A stretch of DNA of 64,000 bases from an uncultured Muribaculaceae bacterium (GTDB taxonomy: Bacteria > Bacteroidota > Bacteroidia > Bacteroidales > Muribaculaceae), in assembly GCA_910585285.1 (NCBI GenBank), contig CAJUDL010000016.1, positions 8,135-72,134 of the forward strand, written 5' to 3'. Shown here one piece after another: positions 46,460 to 55,739 of the stretch; the first letter of the stretch is position 1, and each line of letters begins with the position of its first letter. The notes under the pieces are model-generated. The model was not told the origin of the DNA and did not search any database. It was given only the letters and a program-made list of their open reading frames with translations. The position numbers were made by a program, and so were the translations under genes.

Positions 46460-47268
46460 CATCAATATTGGAAAACCGCCCGGCACTTGCTGCCGAGGTG
46501 GATAAAGTTGCCGAAACCGCCGGCTATCTATGGCAGAAAGGGTGGGCGGAGCGTAATGGCGGCAACATAACCGTCAACATAACAGAACACGTTGACGAGG
46601 CAATGAAATCCATGCCTGCAATAAGCGAGCCGGTTGCAATAGGGCTGACACTTCCCAATCTCAAAGGCTGCTGGTTCTTCTGCAAAGGAACACAGAAACG
46701 TATGCGTGATCTTGCCCGCCGTCCGATGGAGAACGGCTCCATCATCCGCATCACTGACGATTGCGCTCACTATGAGATAGTGGCAGACAATCCTGTCAAA
46801 CCCACATCCGAGCTTCCGAGTCATCTTGCCGTTCACAACTACCTTATCGGCAAAGGATCCAACTACAAGGCGTCGCTGCATACGCATCCCATCGAACTGG
46901 TGGCGATGAGCCACAATCCCGAGTTCCTTAAAAAAGACGTGCTGACACGTCTTTTATGGTCGATGATTCCGGAAACAAAGGCTTTCGCACCCCGTGGACT
47001 CGGCATTGTGCCCTACATGCTTCCAAGTTCCAATGAACTTGCAGAGGCAACAATCAAGAGCATTGATGACAACTATGACGTGGTGATGTGGGAAAAGCAC
47101 GGAGTTTTCGCCGTAGAAGAGGATATCATGTCGGCTTTCGATCAGGTTGACGTGCTCAACAAATCCGCCAACATCTACATGTGTGCCCGCTCGATGGGAT
47201 TTATTCCCGACGGTATGTCGCAGGAACAGATGCAGGAAATCTCAACGGTATTCAATCTTCCAAAATAA
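46456..47268 (+). CDS. rhaD: Rhamnulose-1-phosphate aldolase
   Basis: A 270-residue class II aldolase/adducin-fold enzyme. I start at the ATG at 46456 (MTSILENRPALAAEVDKV) because it gives the normal RhaD length and an ATGA overlap with rhaT. The phosphate-binding AERNGGNITVN lies near 35. Zinc ligands are in SLHTHPIELVAMSH (His near 141 and 143) and in WEKHGVF near 210. It splits rhamnulose 1-phosphate into dihydroxyacetone phosphate and L-lactaldehyde. It is last in the operon; no AraC-type rhaR follows. Confidence 0.94.
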   Translation: MTSILENRPALAAEVDKVAETAGYLWQKGWAERNGGNITVNITEHVDEAMKSMPAISEPVAIGLTLPNLKGCWFFCKGTQKRMRDLARRPMENGSIIRITDDCAHYEIVADNPVKPTSELPSHLAVHNYLIGKGSNYKASLHTHPIELVAMSHNPEFLKKDVLTRLLWSMIPETKAFAPRGLGIVPYMLPSSNELAEATIKSIDDNYDVVMWEKHGVFAVEEDIMSAFDQVDVLNKSANIYMCARSMGFIPDGMSQEQMQEISTVFNLPK

Positions 47269-47273
47269 AAATG

Positions 47274-47717
47274 TTAGTATCGGCGGCAGGTGACGATGGT
47301 TTCTGAGGATTTCAGAATCAGTTGCTTGCTGTCGAGTTTTACTATGTGGAAGACAACAGGATTGGAGTATATCCCCCACGATTGGAGTGCCTGAAGTTTA
47401 TCGCCTTCTGTGTTGTAGGGGAAATCCATAGTCACAGTAGCTGCATCCTTGTCATAGTTGAGGTTGCCGGTAATTACGGCTCCCGGATTTTCATTTTGTG
47501 TGACATTCCTGAGGTTGACAACGTGAAGATTGATATCAATATAGGTTCTTCTGTCAGGTGTCCATTCAATACCCTCTTCAATATGCTCTATCTTCATTAT
47601 CTGCCATTGGGCATCAAGTTTACCGTTTATAGGTGCTTTACGACATGAAGGTAAGGAGATTAGACTGACAATGCCGAAGAGCAATGCAATGCAAAAAAAT
47701 ATCTTGTTTTTCATCAT
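47274..47717 (-). CDS. Lipocalin-like lipoprotein
   Basis: A 147-residue lipoprotein (lipobox LISLPSC) with a small beta-barrel-like mature domain. WQIMKIEH near the N-terminus, then alternating strands ending in LDSKQLILKSSETIVTCRRY, recall lipocalin-like domains of Bacteroidetes. The ligand is unknown. Its start (ATGATG) overlaps the wzi-like stop, so the two are translated together. Confidence 0.7.
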   Translation of the reverse strand: MMKNKIFFCIALLFGIVSLISLPSCRKAPINGKLDAQWQIMKIEHIEEGIEWTPDRRTYIDINLHVVNLRNVTQNENPGAVITGNLNYDKDAATVTMDFPYNTEGDKLQALQSWGIYSNPVVFHIVKLDSKQLILKSSETIVTCRRY

Positions 47718-49192
47718 TTCTTGTTTTTAGGACCGAAAAGCCAGCCTGTTTTACTTATCTTCAACATCACTCCATAACTGTTGCCTATCAAGGAACCTGC
47801 GTCCATGCCGAATGCGAGGTCTGCCTGCCAGCCTTTTAGTTTCTTGGGTTTGTAATTTACCTCGGCTAAAAGGTTGAAACTTGTCTTGGGTTCGGGGAAG
47901 GGGACATCGTAGGTTCCCCAGCTTTTTTGATATGAAGCGAGTATTCTGTAACCCAATTCGTCGAGAGGTTGCCCCTTAAAACCGAGATGATGTCCCCACA
48001 TGCGGTTTGAGAGGAATCTAAGGGTGTGGTTGGCATTATATATGGGGGATATGATAAGCGGATTCCCGATTCCCATGCCCCAATGTTGCCAGCCATTATA
48101 TATTGAATGATTGTAATAGCTGTCGCGTCCGCTTACCTGTTCGTTGATTTCGGGAGTGTGATCCCAATATACCGAACCTGCCTGATCTTTGGTATAAAGG
48201 AATTCATATACGGCTTCCGTCACCCATCTGTTTTTAGGAAACTTTGCTTCAACTCCCCACAGACCGTCTTTCCAGGGATAATCAAAGAAGAGCATCGAAT
48301 GGTCTTCATAGAAATGCTGATAATACGCCTTTACGCTCCAGTCGGCTTCTTTCCATGCAAGAGCGAAGTTCCAACTTCCCAACATATTTCCTTCAACATT
48401 GGTCTGTTCTCCGGTTGGGGTGTCATCTCCACCTTTCATAGGTATCAATGCCTTGACGAAGTTTTTCCAGCCATGAGGCATTTTGATGACTTTCCCGTTC
48501 TGATAGGATTCACCTCCAAACTGAGTCGCCATTTCGAGACCGAGTTCAAATTCAAGAGGGAATTTTTTTGCATTACCTCCACGGAAGAATATGGCCTTGG
48601 AGTGATAGAGTGTGTTCAGTGTGTAACGCGAATTGCGGTCAACCCAGCTTTCAATCCAGCGGTTGTCGGTGAATTTACCATAAGCTATATATCCTTTTAC
48701 GGCAAACCAACCTTTGGTTCCCCAGAAATCGGCATAATCGAATATTCCCACCCTAACTTGTGGAATCGGGCGCGCATTGCCCGAATATGTTAGATTGCCT
48801 GTAGCGAGATCAGAGTTGGATATGAAGCCGGGCATCTCTTTGCTACCAGCCATGATGTTGAGACATCTGTATTTTGCTTCAGCATAGAGTTGCTGCAGAA
48901 CAAACACTGATGTAAATCTTGCGGCTACAGCAAGATCCACTCCCGCTCCCCATGTGAAACGTTTTGTTGTGTCCATGTCGTGGAAGGCTCCGAGGCGAAG
49001 ATAGGCATTGTTTCTCTCTCTGGATGACAATCCGTATCTATTATTCATCAACCAGAAAGGAGTATTTTTCCCGCCAGCTACGTTAATTCCGATTTCACCG
49101 CGATATCGGATCGAGTCGTTCCATTCAGCTTTTGCCGCTTGTGGCAAAAGAGTGGCAATGGCAACAACAATAAGCAAAAACGTTCGCATCAT
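47714..49192 (-). CDS. Wzi-like capsule assembly outer-membrane protein
   Basis: A 492-residue protein with a signal peptide (about 1-22) and a predicted outer-membrane beta-barrel. NTPFWLMNNRYGLSS near residue 42 and the barrel strands (GWFAVKGYIAYGKF, WAFHYYQHF-like segments) fit the capsule assembly Wzi family, which anchors capsule at the surface. No capsule genes lie nearby, so its polymer is unknown. It is coupled to a lipocalin-like lipoprotein and preceded by a heptamer-phased palindrome. Confidence 0.82.
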   Translation of the reverse strand: MMRTFLLIVVAIATLLPQAAKAEWNDSIRYRGEIGINVAGGKNTPFWLMNNRYGLSSRERNNAYLRLGAFHDMDTTKRFTWGAGVDLAVAARFTSVFVLQQLYAEAKYRCLNIMAGSKEMPGFISNSDLATGNLTYSGNARPIPQVRVGIFDYADFWGTKGWFAVKGYIAYGKFTDNRWIESWVDRNSRYTLNTLYHSKAIFFRGGNAKKFPLEFELGLEMATQFGGESYQNGKVIKMPHGWKNFVKALIPMKGGDDTPTGEQTNVEGNMLGSWNFALAWKEADWSVKAYYQHFYEDHSMLFFDYPWKDGLWGVEAKFPKNRWVTEAVYEFLYTKDQAGSVYWDHTPEINEQVSGRDSYYNHSIYNGWQHWGMGIGNPLIISPIYNANHTLRFLSNRMWGHHLGFKGQPLDELGYRILASYQKSWGTYDVPFPEPKTSFNLLAEVNYKPKKLKGWQADLAFGMDAGSLIGNSYGVMLKISKTGWLFGPKNKK

Positions 49193-49297
49193 AATGTGTA
49201 ATGCTTCTAATTAATGTTTAATGTGAAATGTTTAATGTGGAATGATATGAGAGCCGAGGTTAATTGCACATTACTCATTTAACATTTCACATTATTA
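49191..49297. repeat. Heptamer-phased palindrome, wzi-tRNA gap (family A)
   Basis: Left arm: nnAATGT-type units at 49191-49204 and, after a 6-base interruption, 49211-49245. Right arm: five ATTnnnn units at 49263-49297. The spacer is about 17 bases. The left arm starts on the wzi-like start codon. Confidence 0.8.
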
Positions 49298-49361
49298 AAA
49301 AGTTTGAGACCGGCAATCGAAATTGACTGCCGGTCTCGGGGATAGGATGGATTTGGGGATG

Positions 49362-49433
49362 TAGTCCATAGCAGAGTCGAACTGCTCTTTAGAGAATGAA
49401 AATCTCTCGTCCTAACCGATAGACGAATGGACC
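49362..49433 (-). tRNA. tRNA-Glu(TTC), copy 1
   Basis: A 72-nt cloverleaf: acceptor GGTCCAT paired with ATGGACT (first pair G-U), D arm GTC/GAC, anticodon stem AGAGA/TCTCT with loop TTTTCAT (anticodon TTC), and T arm AGCAG/CTGCT. CCA is not encoded. It is almost identical to copy 2 on the other side of rpsT. Confidence 0.95.
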
Positions 49434-49489
49434 GACACAAATCGTAACCGCTGGCACCCGGAAGGCATCATGCGGCGGATTTTACTATT

Positions 49490-49741
49490 TTAAATTTTGT
49501 TGATATGCTTCGCGAGTGAGCTGCAAAGGTTAGCCGCTTTGTTCTTTGAAATGATGTTCTTGCGGCCGAGACGCTGAAGAAGCGAGCTAACTTTATTGTA
49601 AGCGGCAGTTGCCTCTTCCTTGTCGTTCATTCTACGAACGCGACGCACGGCATTGCGTGCTGTTTTAGCCCAGTAGCGGTTCTCAAGTCTTCTTTTCTCC
49701 GACTGGCGAATTCTTTTTAATGACGATTTATGGTTTGCCAT
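49490..49741 (-). CDS. rpsT: 30S ribosomal protein S20
   Basis: An 83-residue, very basic protein of normal S20 length: MANHKSSLKRIRQSEKRR at the N-terminus, then ARNAVRRVRRMNDKEEA, and KAANLCSSLAKHI at the C-terminus. It binds 16S rRNA during small-subunit assembly. It sits between two tRNA-Glu genes on the same strand, 40 bases after copy 2, so all three are probably made from one promoter. Confidence 0.97.
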   Translation of the reverse strand: MANHKSSLKRIRQSEKRRLENRYWAKTARNAVRRVRRMNDKEEATAAYNKVSSLLQRLGRKNIISKNKAANLCSSLAKHINKI

Positions 49742-49781
49742 TGTTAAAAATTTCTTTTTCTATGTTCTGTTAATAAATTGG

Positions 49782-49853
49782 TAGCCCATAGCAGAGTCGA
49801 ACTGCTCTTTAGAGAATGAAAATCTCTCGTCCTAACCGATAGACGAATGGGCC
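49782..49853 (-). tRNA. tRNA-Glu(TTC), copy 2
   Basis: A 72-nt cloverleaf identical to copy 1 except in the acceptor stem: GGCCCAT with ATGGGCT replaces GGTCCAT with ATGGACT. The two differences keep the same base pair (C-G for T-A). Anticodon TTC. CCA is not encoded. Confidence 0.95.
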
Positions 49854-49918
49854 ACGATAAGCAACTGCGCCATGACATGATTAAGAGTAATCATACTTTA
49901 AAGCGCATTTTGCGACTG

Positions 49919-49950
49919 CAAAGGTAATAATTCTTTTTGATTTAGCCAAA
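49919..49950 (-). promoter_or_regulatory. Promoter of tRNA-Glu/rpsT operon
   Basis: On the minus strand, TTTG (complement of 49947-49950), 20 bases, then TACCTTTG (complement of 49919-49926) match the consensus exactly. It lies about 66 bases upstream of tRNA-Glu copy 2. Confidence 0.75.
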
Positions 49951-49969
49951 ATTTCACAAATTATTTTAT

Positions 49970-49977
49970 TAATTTTG
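49970..49977 (+). promoter_or_regulatory. -7 box before the uridine-kinase-like gene
   Basis: TAATTTTG fits TAnnTTTG, 34 bases before the ATG at 50011. A clear -33 box at the right spacing is missing. Confidence 0.45.
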
Positions 49978-50010
49978 CAATAAACGCGTTTGACTTTTCA
50001 CTGATTTTGT

Positions 50011-51690
50011 ATGAATACGATAAAAATCTTTTGCGAAAATACTGACAGCCACCTCGAAGTTGCCGGTGGCACCCGGTTGCTTGAGATGGCGGGGAATCTC
50101 GCTCCGCGACTTGATTTCAAACCGGTCTGCGCATTGGTCAACAATAAGGTGGAGGGTCTTACATATCCCCTGTTTGCACCGAAGCGCGTGGAGTTTGTTC
50201 CGGCTCATTCTTCTATCGGAAGGGATGTCTACATACGTTCGTTGTGCATGATGCTCTATAAGGCAATAAGTGATCTTTATCCGGGTCTGACACTGCGGAT
50301 CGAGCTTTCAATCTCACGTGGATATTATTGCCGTCTGCTTGATGCCTGCGGTCACGCGGTTCATCTGAGTGATGAGAATGTGGAGGAGATCAGGATCGCG
50401 ATGAAACGTATCGTAGAAGCGGACATACCATTCAAACGCAAGGAAAAGACCACTGAGGAGGTGATCGATATTTTCAAGAGAGAAGGATTGCAAGATAAGG
50501 TAGGGCTTCTTGAGACGATCAACCATCTTTATACACCCTACTACAAGTTGGGGGATACTGCCGATTCTTACTATATGCCGTTGGTTCCTTCTTCAGCTTA
50601 TCTTGATGTTTTCGATCTGCGTCCATACAAAAGCGGATTTCTTCTATTGGGACGAGACAGCGAAAATCCGGAATCTCCTGCAATCCCGATAATGCAGGAA
50701 AAGATGTATCATGCCTTTACTGAGCATCTTAAATTCAATAAAGTCATAAAAGTATCGACCGTAGGGGAGCTGAACCGCGCTGTGGAAAGGAAGATGACCT
50801 CAGACCTGATAAATGTTGCGGAGGCGATGCATGATAAACTTCTCGGCAGAATCAGCGATGATATTGCGGAAAGACGAAGAAACGGAGACGCGGGGATTGT
50901 CTTGATTGCGGGTCCTTCCTCTTCGGGAAAGACCACGTCATGCAAGCGTCTGGCGATCCAGCTGATGACCAATCTCATTGTCCCCAAAATGATATCTCTT
51001 GACGATTATTTTGTAGACAGGGTTAAAACCCCTCGTGATCATACAGGCGACTATGATTTTGAAAGCCTGTATGCCCTCGATCTTGAACGTTTCAATTCCG
51101 ATCTTGAGCGTCTGCTTGCGGGAGAGGAGATAAATCTGCCTACATATAGTTTCGAACTCGGGAAAAGGGTCGAGACGGATCGTCCCTTGAAGCTTGAGGC
51201 GAACGATGTGCTTATTATCGAGGGTATTCATGGATTGAATCCTGAGCTGACGGGCACAATAGACCCAAGACATCTCTATAAGATTTACGTGTCGGCGCTT
51301 ACTACGCTCAGGATTGATGACCACAACTGGATATCAACTTCCGACAACCGTCTTTTGCGCCGCATAGTGCGTGATCACAAATATCGCCATATCCCTGCTG
51401 CGGAAACCATCCGTCGCTGGCCAAGCGTGAGGAGAGGCGAGGAAAAGTGGATATTCCCCTTTGCGGAGAATGCTGACGCCACATTCAATTCCTCTCTGAT
51501 ATTCGAACTGGGGGTAATGAAAGATTATGCGGAACCTCTGTTGAGGAGCGTTCCGCACGGACAGAAGCAGTATGCTGTTGCCAACCGCCTCCTTAAATTC
51601 CTTGATCTATTCACCACAATACCGGCTGATCAGGTTCCATCCACCTCTCTCCTCCGTGAATTTCTTGGAGGTTCGTCGTTCCATTATTAA
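50011..51690 (+). CDS. Uridine-kinase-like P-loop protein with TGS-like N-terminus
   Basis: A 559-residue protein. The N-terminal about 60 residues look like a TGS domain. A threonyl-tRNA-synthetase-like segment follows (YCRLLDACGHAVHLSDENVEEI). From about 285 there is a uridine kinase/phosphoribulokinase-type P-loop domain, with IAGPSSSGKTTSCKRL near 299, ISLDDYFVDRVKTPRDH and EGIHGLNPELT. This architecture is common in Bacteroidetes and Clostridia, where it is annotated as a nucleoside kinase. The substrate is not proven; uridine or another nucleoside is likely. It is divergent from the tRNA/rpsT operon. Confidence 0.85.
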   Translation: MNTIKIFCENTDSHLEVAGGTRLLEMAGNLAPRLDFKPVCALVNNKVEGLTYPLFAPKRVEFVPAHSSIGRDVYIRSLCMMLYKAISDLYPGLTLRIELSISRGYYCRLLDACGHAVHLSDENVEEIRIAMKRIVEADIPFKRKEKTTEEVIDIFKREGLQDKVGLLETINHLYTPYYKLGDTADSYYMPLVPSSAYLDVFDLRPYKSGFLLLGRDSENPESPAIPIMQEKMYHAFTEHLKFNKVIKVSTVGELNRAVERKMTSDLINVAEAMHDKLLGRISDDIAERRRNGDAGIVLIAGPSSSGKTTSCKRLAIQLMTNLIVPKMISLDDYFVDRVKTPRDHTGDYDFESLYALDLERFNSDLERLLAGEEINLPTYSFELGKRVETDRPLKLEANDVLIIEGIHGLNPELTGTIDPRHLYKIYVSALTTLRIDDHNWISTSDNRLLRRIVRDHKYRHIPAAETIRRWPSVRRGEEKWIFPFAENADATFNSSLIFELGVMKDYAEPLLRSVPHGQKQYAVANRLLKFLDLFTTIPADQVPSTSLLREFLGGSSFHY

Positions 51691-51704
51691 TAAAAGTAGT
51701 AGTT

Positions 51705-53069
51705 TTGAAAGACTTAAATGAAAAAGATATAGAGCTCATCGAAGAGATGATTGAACACGGCGATGAGGTTGGGGCAAGGAAGGTATTCTCCGAACTTCAC
51801 CCGGCGGATATAGCCGAATTGTTCCAGGATATGAGCCTCAAGGAGGCTGAATGGGCGTTCAATCTTATTGATGACAAGGAGAAGAAGGCTGATGTGCTGA
51901 TGGAACTCGACGAGGAGGATCGAAAGAAACTTCTCGAGGGTATGGATCCGGAGCAGATTGGTCATTTCATAGATCTTCTCGACACGGATGATGCCGTTGA
52001 CCTTATTCAGGAGCTCGATGAGGAAGACCGCGACGAGGTTATCCAGAACATCGAGGATATGGAGCAGGCAGGTGATATCGTTGACCTGCTTCAGTATGAT
52101 GAGGACACCGCCGGTGGTATGATGGGCACTGAGCTCATCAAGGTGAATGAGAATCTTTCAATGCCCGATTGTCTTAAGGAGATGAGGCATCAGGCGGAGG
52201 ATCTCGATGACATATATAATGTATATGTCGTTGACGATGAAGACCGTCTTAAGGGTGTGCTCCCTTTGAAAAAGATGATAACACATCCGTCGGTATCCAA
52301 AATCAAGCACGTGATGGAGACCGATCCCATGTCGGTAAGGGCTGACATGCCGATCGTGGATGTGGCAATAGACTTCGAGAAATATGACCTTGTGGCAATG
52401 CCTGTTGTCGACAGCATCGGTCGCCTTGTGGGACAGATCACGGTCGATGACGTGATGGACGAGGTGCGCGAACAAAGTGAGCGTGACTTCCAGTTGGCTT
52501 CAGGTATCTCCTCGGATATCGATGCCGATGACTCCGTCATGGCGCAGACAAAGGCGCGTCTTCCCTGGCTGCTGATCGGTATCGCCGGAGGAATATTGAG
52601 TTCTTTGATTCTATCCGGATTTGAAGCGCAGCTTGCGGCTCTCACTGCCTTGGCATATTTCATTCCTCTTATCGGTGGCACAGGTGGTAATGTCGGTGTG
52701 CAGGCTTCTGCGATAGTGGTGCAAGGTCTTGCAAACGGTCGTCTGGAACTTAAGGAATTCTGGACTCAGATGTGGAAGGAACTAAGGATATCACTTCTAA
52801 ATGCTATCGTTATATCTGTGGCAGTGTGCCTGTATACGGTGGTTACGGAGCCTGGTGATTATGCGCTGACATGCACAGTCACGGCATCGCTCTTTTGCGT
52901 TGTGATATTCTCTACGGTCTTTGGAGCTCTTGTGCCTCTTACACTGGAGAAATTGAAAATAAATCCGGCGCTTGCCACCGGTCCCTTTATCCAGATTACG
53001 AATGATGTTGTCGGTCTGTTGATTTATGTGGTGATGGCAATGTGGATGCTTAGTCTCTTTCCTCAATAA
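51705..53069 (+). CDS. mgtE: Magnesium transporter MgtE
   Basis: A 454-residue MgtE. The helical N domain (about 1-125) has ELHPADIAELFQD and LDEEDRDEVIQNIEDMEQ. A pair of CBS domains (about 130-255) follows, including MTHPSVSKIKHVMETDP-like and MPVVDSIGRLVGQITVDDVMDE. A five-helix membrane part then has LIGGTGGNVGVQASAIVVQGLA and a C-terminal NDVVGLLIY. It is an Mg-gated inner-membrane channel. The start shown is a TTG at 51705, chosen because it keeps the full N domain; the first in-frame ATG would remove about 14 residues. Confidence 0.92.
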   Translation: MKDLNEKDIELIEEMIEHGDEVGARKVFSELHPADIAELFQDMSLKEAEWAFNLIDDKEKKADVLMELDEEDRKKLLEGMDPEQIGHFIDLLDTDDAVDLIQELDEEDRDEVIQNIEDMEQAGDIVDLLQYDEDTAGGMMGTELIKVNENLSMPDCLKEMRHQAEDLDDIYNVYVVDDEDRLKGVLPLKKMITHPSVSKIKHVMETDPMSVRADMPIVDVAIDFEKYDLVAMPVVDSIGRLVGQITVDDVMDEVREQSERDFQLASGISSDIDADDSVMAQTKARLPWLLIGIAGGILSSLILSGFEAQLAALTALAYFIPLIGGTGGNVGVQASAIVVQGLANGRLELKEFWTQMWKELRISLLNAIVISVAVCLYTVVTEPGDYALTCTVTASLFCVVIFSTVFGALVPLTLEKLKINPALATGPFIQITNDVVGLLIYVVMAMWMLSLFPQ

Positions 53070-53097
53070 ACAAATTAGTTAAATTGATTTCAATTAA

Positions 53098-55734
53098 ATG
53101 GCAAAAATAGCAGAGACCCCGCTGATGACGCAATATGTTGAGATGAAGAAAAAGCATCCCGACGCAGTGTTGCTTTTCAGGGTGGGGGACTTTTATGAAA
53201 CTTTCTCTGACGATGCGATAGCGGCAAGTGAGATTCTTGGAATAACGTTGACCCGACGTGCCAACGGAAAGGCTGCATATGTTGAGCTTGCAGGCTTCCC
53301 ACATCATGCCCTCGACACATACCTTCCAAAACTTGTCAGGGCTGGCAAGCGCGTTGCGATATGCGAGCAATTAGAGGATCCCAAGCTCACCAAGAAACTT
53401 GTGAAACGAGGCATAACCGAACTGGTTACTCCGGGAGTGAACCTCAACGACAATACGTTGCGCCCGAGAGAGAATAATTTCCTTGCCGGCATTCACGTAA
53501 ACAAATCATCCGTAGGGGTAGCCTTTCTTGATCTTTCCACCGGGGAGTTCCTTTGCGCCCAAGGTGATAAGGATTACATCGACAAACTGATAGCCAACAT
53601 CGCTCCCAAGGAATTGCTCCGAATGCATGGCACGCGCCAGTTCTGCGAGGAGAATATATCTCATAAATGCAGTGTGTTTGAGCTGGATGACTGGGTTTAC
53701 ACTACAGATGCCGCTACTGAACGGCTGGTAAAACATTTCGGCACCTCTTCTCTCAAAGGATTTGGAGTGGATGGCATGCATGAAGCTGTTATTGCAGCTG
53801 GAAGCCTTCTGTATTATCTTGATCTTACGCAGCATACCAACATATCTCATATCACCACTCTCGGCAGGATTGACGGTGACAGGTATGTAAGACTTGACAA
53901 GTTTACCATTCGCAACCTTGAGCTTCTTTCTCCTCTGGCTGAAGAGGGATTGTCGCTATTGAAGGTAATAGACAAGACTGTCACTCCAATGGGTGGACGA
54001 AAGTTGAGGTCATGGCTCTCATTCCCGCTGTTGGATATTGAAGAGATAACACGAAGGCAGGATGCCGTGGAATATTTCTTCAAGGATGTGGCATGTCGTG
54101 AACGCAGTGAGGAGGCTTTGAGACGTGTCGGTGACCTTGAGCGTCTCATGGCGAAACTCGCATCAAACCGTATCGGACCGCGCGATTTTGTATCGTTACG
54201 CGATTCCTTGCGTGCTGCCGATAATCTGAGGATGGTATTGGCGGAGTCCGATTCCGAGGTTTTCCGAAAGATGGCGCAGGATATGAGCGATACATCACAG
54301 CTTTCGGAAACTATCGCCCGTGTGTTGGTGGATGATGCTCCTACACAGCTCGGAAGAGGTAATGCCATTGCAGCCGGGGTTGATGCGGAACTTGACGAAC
54401 TGCGGAACCTGCATTCAAACTCCAAGAGGGCTCTTGAGGAGATACGTGACAGGGAGAGCGAGCAAACCGGTATCCCTTCCTTGAAAATAGCATTCAACAA
54501 TGTCTTCGGATACTATATCGAGGTGCGCAACACGCACAAGGATAAGGTGCCTGAGACATGGATCCGAAAACAGACACTCGTGAATGCAGAGCGTTACATA
54601 ACGCCTGAACTTAAGGAGTATGAAGAGAAGATCATGGGTGCGGAAGACAGGATACAGGCGATAGAGAATCGTCTTTTCTCTGAACTTGTGCAGGGCGCCA
54701 TGACTTTTATACCGCGTATCCAAAGGAACGCTATAGCCACGGCTACTGTGGATTGTCTTTTCTCTATGGCTCAGGTTGCGGAGGAATATCGCTATGTGCG
54801 TCCGGTGGTGGATGATTCCATGAAGATTTCAATCACCGAAGGGCGACACCCTGTGATAGAACGCCGCCTCTCAGCCGGAGACCCATATATAAGCAACAGC
54901 GTGGAACTTGATTCCGACGGTCATCAGATCCTGATGATCACCGGTCCGAATATGAGCGGTAAATCGGCATTGCTTCGCCAGACGGCACTGATTGTGCTGA
55001 TGGCTCAGATTGGTTCGTTTGTTCCAGCTGAGGCGGCTCATATCGGGTTAGTTGACAAGATATTCACACGTGTGGGTGCGAGCGACAATATCTCTTCCGG
55101 AGAATCTACATTCATGGTGGAGATGAATGAAGCTGCCTCAATTCTCAATAATATGAGCAACCGCTCCCTTATCCTCTTCGATGAGCTTGGGCGAGGCACG
55201 TCGACATATGACGGCATATCGATAGCCTGGGCTATTGTGGAGCATATTCATGAAAACGGGCATTTTCGCCCGAAGACTCTTTTTGCGACGCATTATCACG
55301 AGCTTAACGAGATGGAAAAAACTTTCAACCGCATCGTGAACTACAATGTGTCGGTCAAAGAGATAAAAGGGAAAGTCGTGTTCATGCGTAAGCTTGAGAG
55401 AGGAGGATCGGCACATAGTTTCGGTATTCATGTGGCGAAACTCGCGGGAATGCCGCCGTCGATAGTGAAGCGGGCAGACCAGGTGCTTGCTCGTTTGGAA
55501 GAAGGTTCCAAGACAGAACCGGGTGCGGCAGATGGAAAAATCAAAGGAAAGGGAGGAATGAAAGATATCGGAAAGGCTCGCGACGGATACCAATTGTCGT
55601 TCTTCCAGCTTGATGACCCCCTTCTCTCGCAGATTCGCGACCGTCTCTTAGGTATAAATATCGATAATCTCACCCCACTCCAAGCCCTGACCACTCTTCA
55701 CGACCTCCAGGGCTTGCTGACCGGTAAAAACTGA
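53098..55734 (+). CDS. mutS: DNA mismatch repair protein MutS
   Basis: An 878-residue MutS. The mismatch-reading motif GDFYETF lies near residue 36. A connector and core domain follow, then the ATPase: Walker A TGPNMSGKSALLRQ near 616, SSGESTFMVEMNE, Walker B LILFDELGRGTSTYDG, and FATHYHEL. A short C-terminal region is poorly conserved, as usual. It recognises base mismatches with MutL. mutL is not in this window. Length and motifs are normal. Confidence 0.97.
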   Translation: MAKIAETPLMTQYVEMKKKHPDAVLLFRVGDFYETFSDDAIAASEILGITLTRRANGKAAYVELAGFPHHALDTYLPKLVRAGKRVAICEQLEDPKLTKKLVKRGITELVTPGVNLNDNTLRPRENNFLAGIHVNKSSVGVAFLDLSTGEFLCAQGDKDYIDKLIANIAPKELLRMHGTRQFCEENISHKCSVFELDDWVYTTDAATERLVKHFGTSSLKGFGVDGMHEAVIAAGSLLYYLDLTQHTNISHITTLGRIDGDRYVRLDKFTIRNLELLSPLAEEGLSLLKVIDKTVTPMGGRKLRSWLSFPLLDIEEITRRQDAVEYFFKDVACRERSEEALRRVGDLERLMAKLASNRIGPRDFVSLRDSLRAADNLRMVLAESDSEVFRKMAQDMSDTSQLSETIARVLVDDAPTQLGRGNAIAAGVDAELDELRNLHSNSKRALEEIRDRESEQTGIPSLKIAFNNVFGYYIEVRNTHKDKVPETWIRKQTLVNAERYITPELKEYEEKIMGAEDRIQAIENRLFSELVQGAMTFIPRIQRNAIATATVDCLFSMAQVAEEYRYVRPVVDDSMKISITEGRHPVIERRLSAGDPYISNSVELDSDGHQILMITGPNMSGKSALLRQTALIVLMAQIGSFVPAEAAHIGLVDKIFTRVGASDNISSGESTFMVEMNEAASILNNMSNRSLILFDELGRGTSTYDGISIAWAIVEHIHENGHFRPKTLFATHYHELNEMEKTFNRIVNYNVSVKEIKGKVVFMRKLERGGSAHSFGIHVAKLAGMPPSIVKRADQVLARLEEGSKTEPGAADGKIKGKGGMKDIGKARDGYQLSFFQLDDPLLSQIRDRLLGINIDNLTPLQALTTLHDLQGLLTGKN

Positions 55735-55739
55735 TAAAA

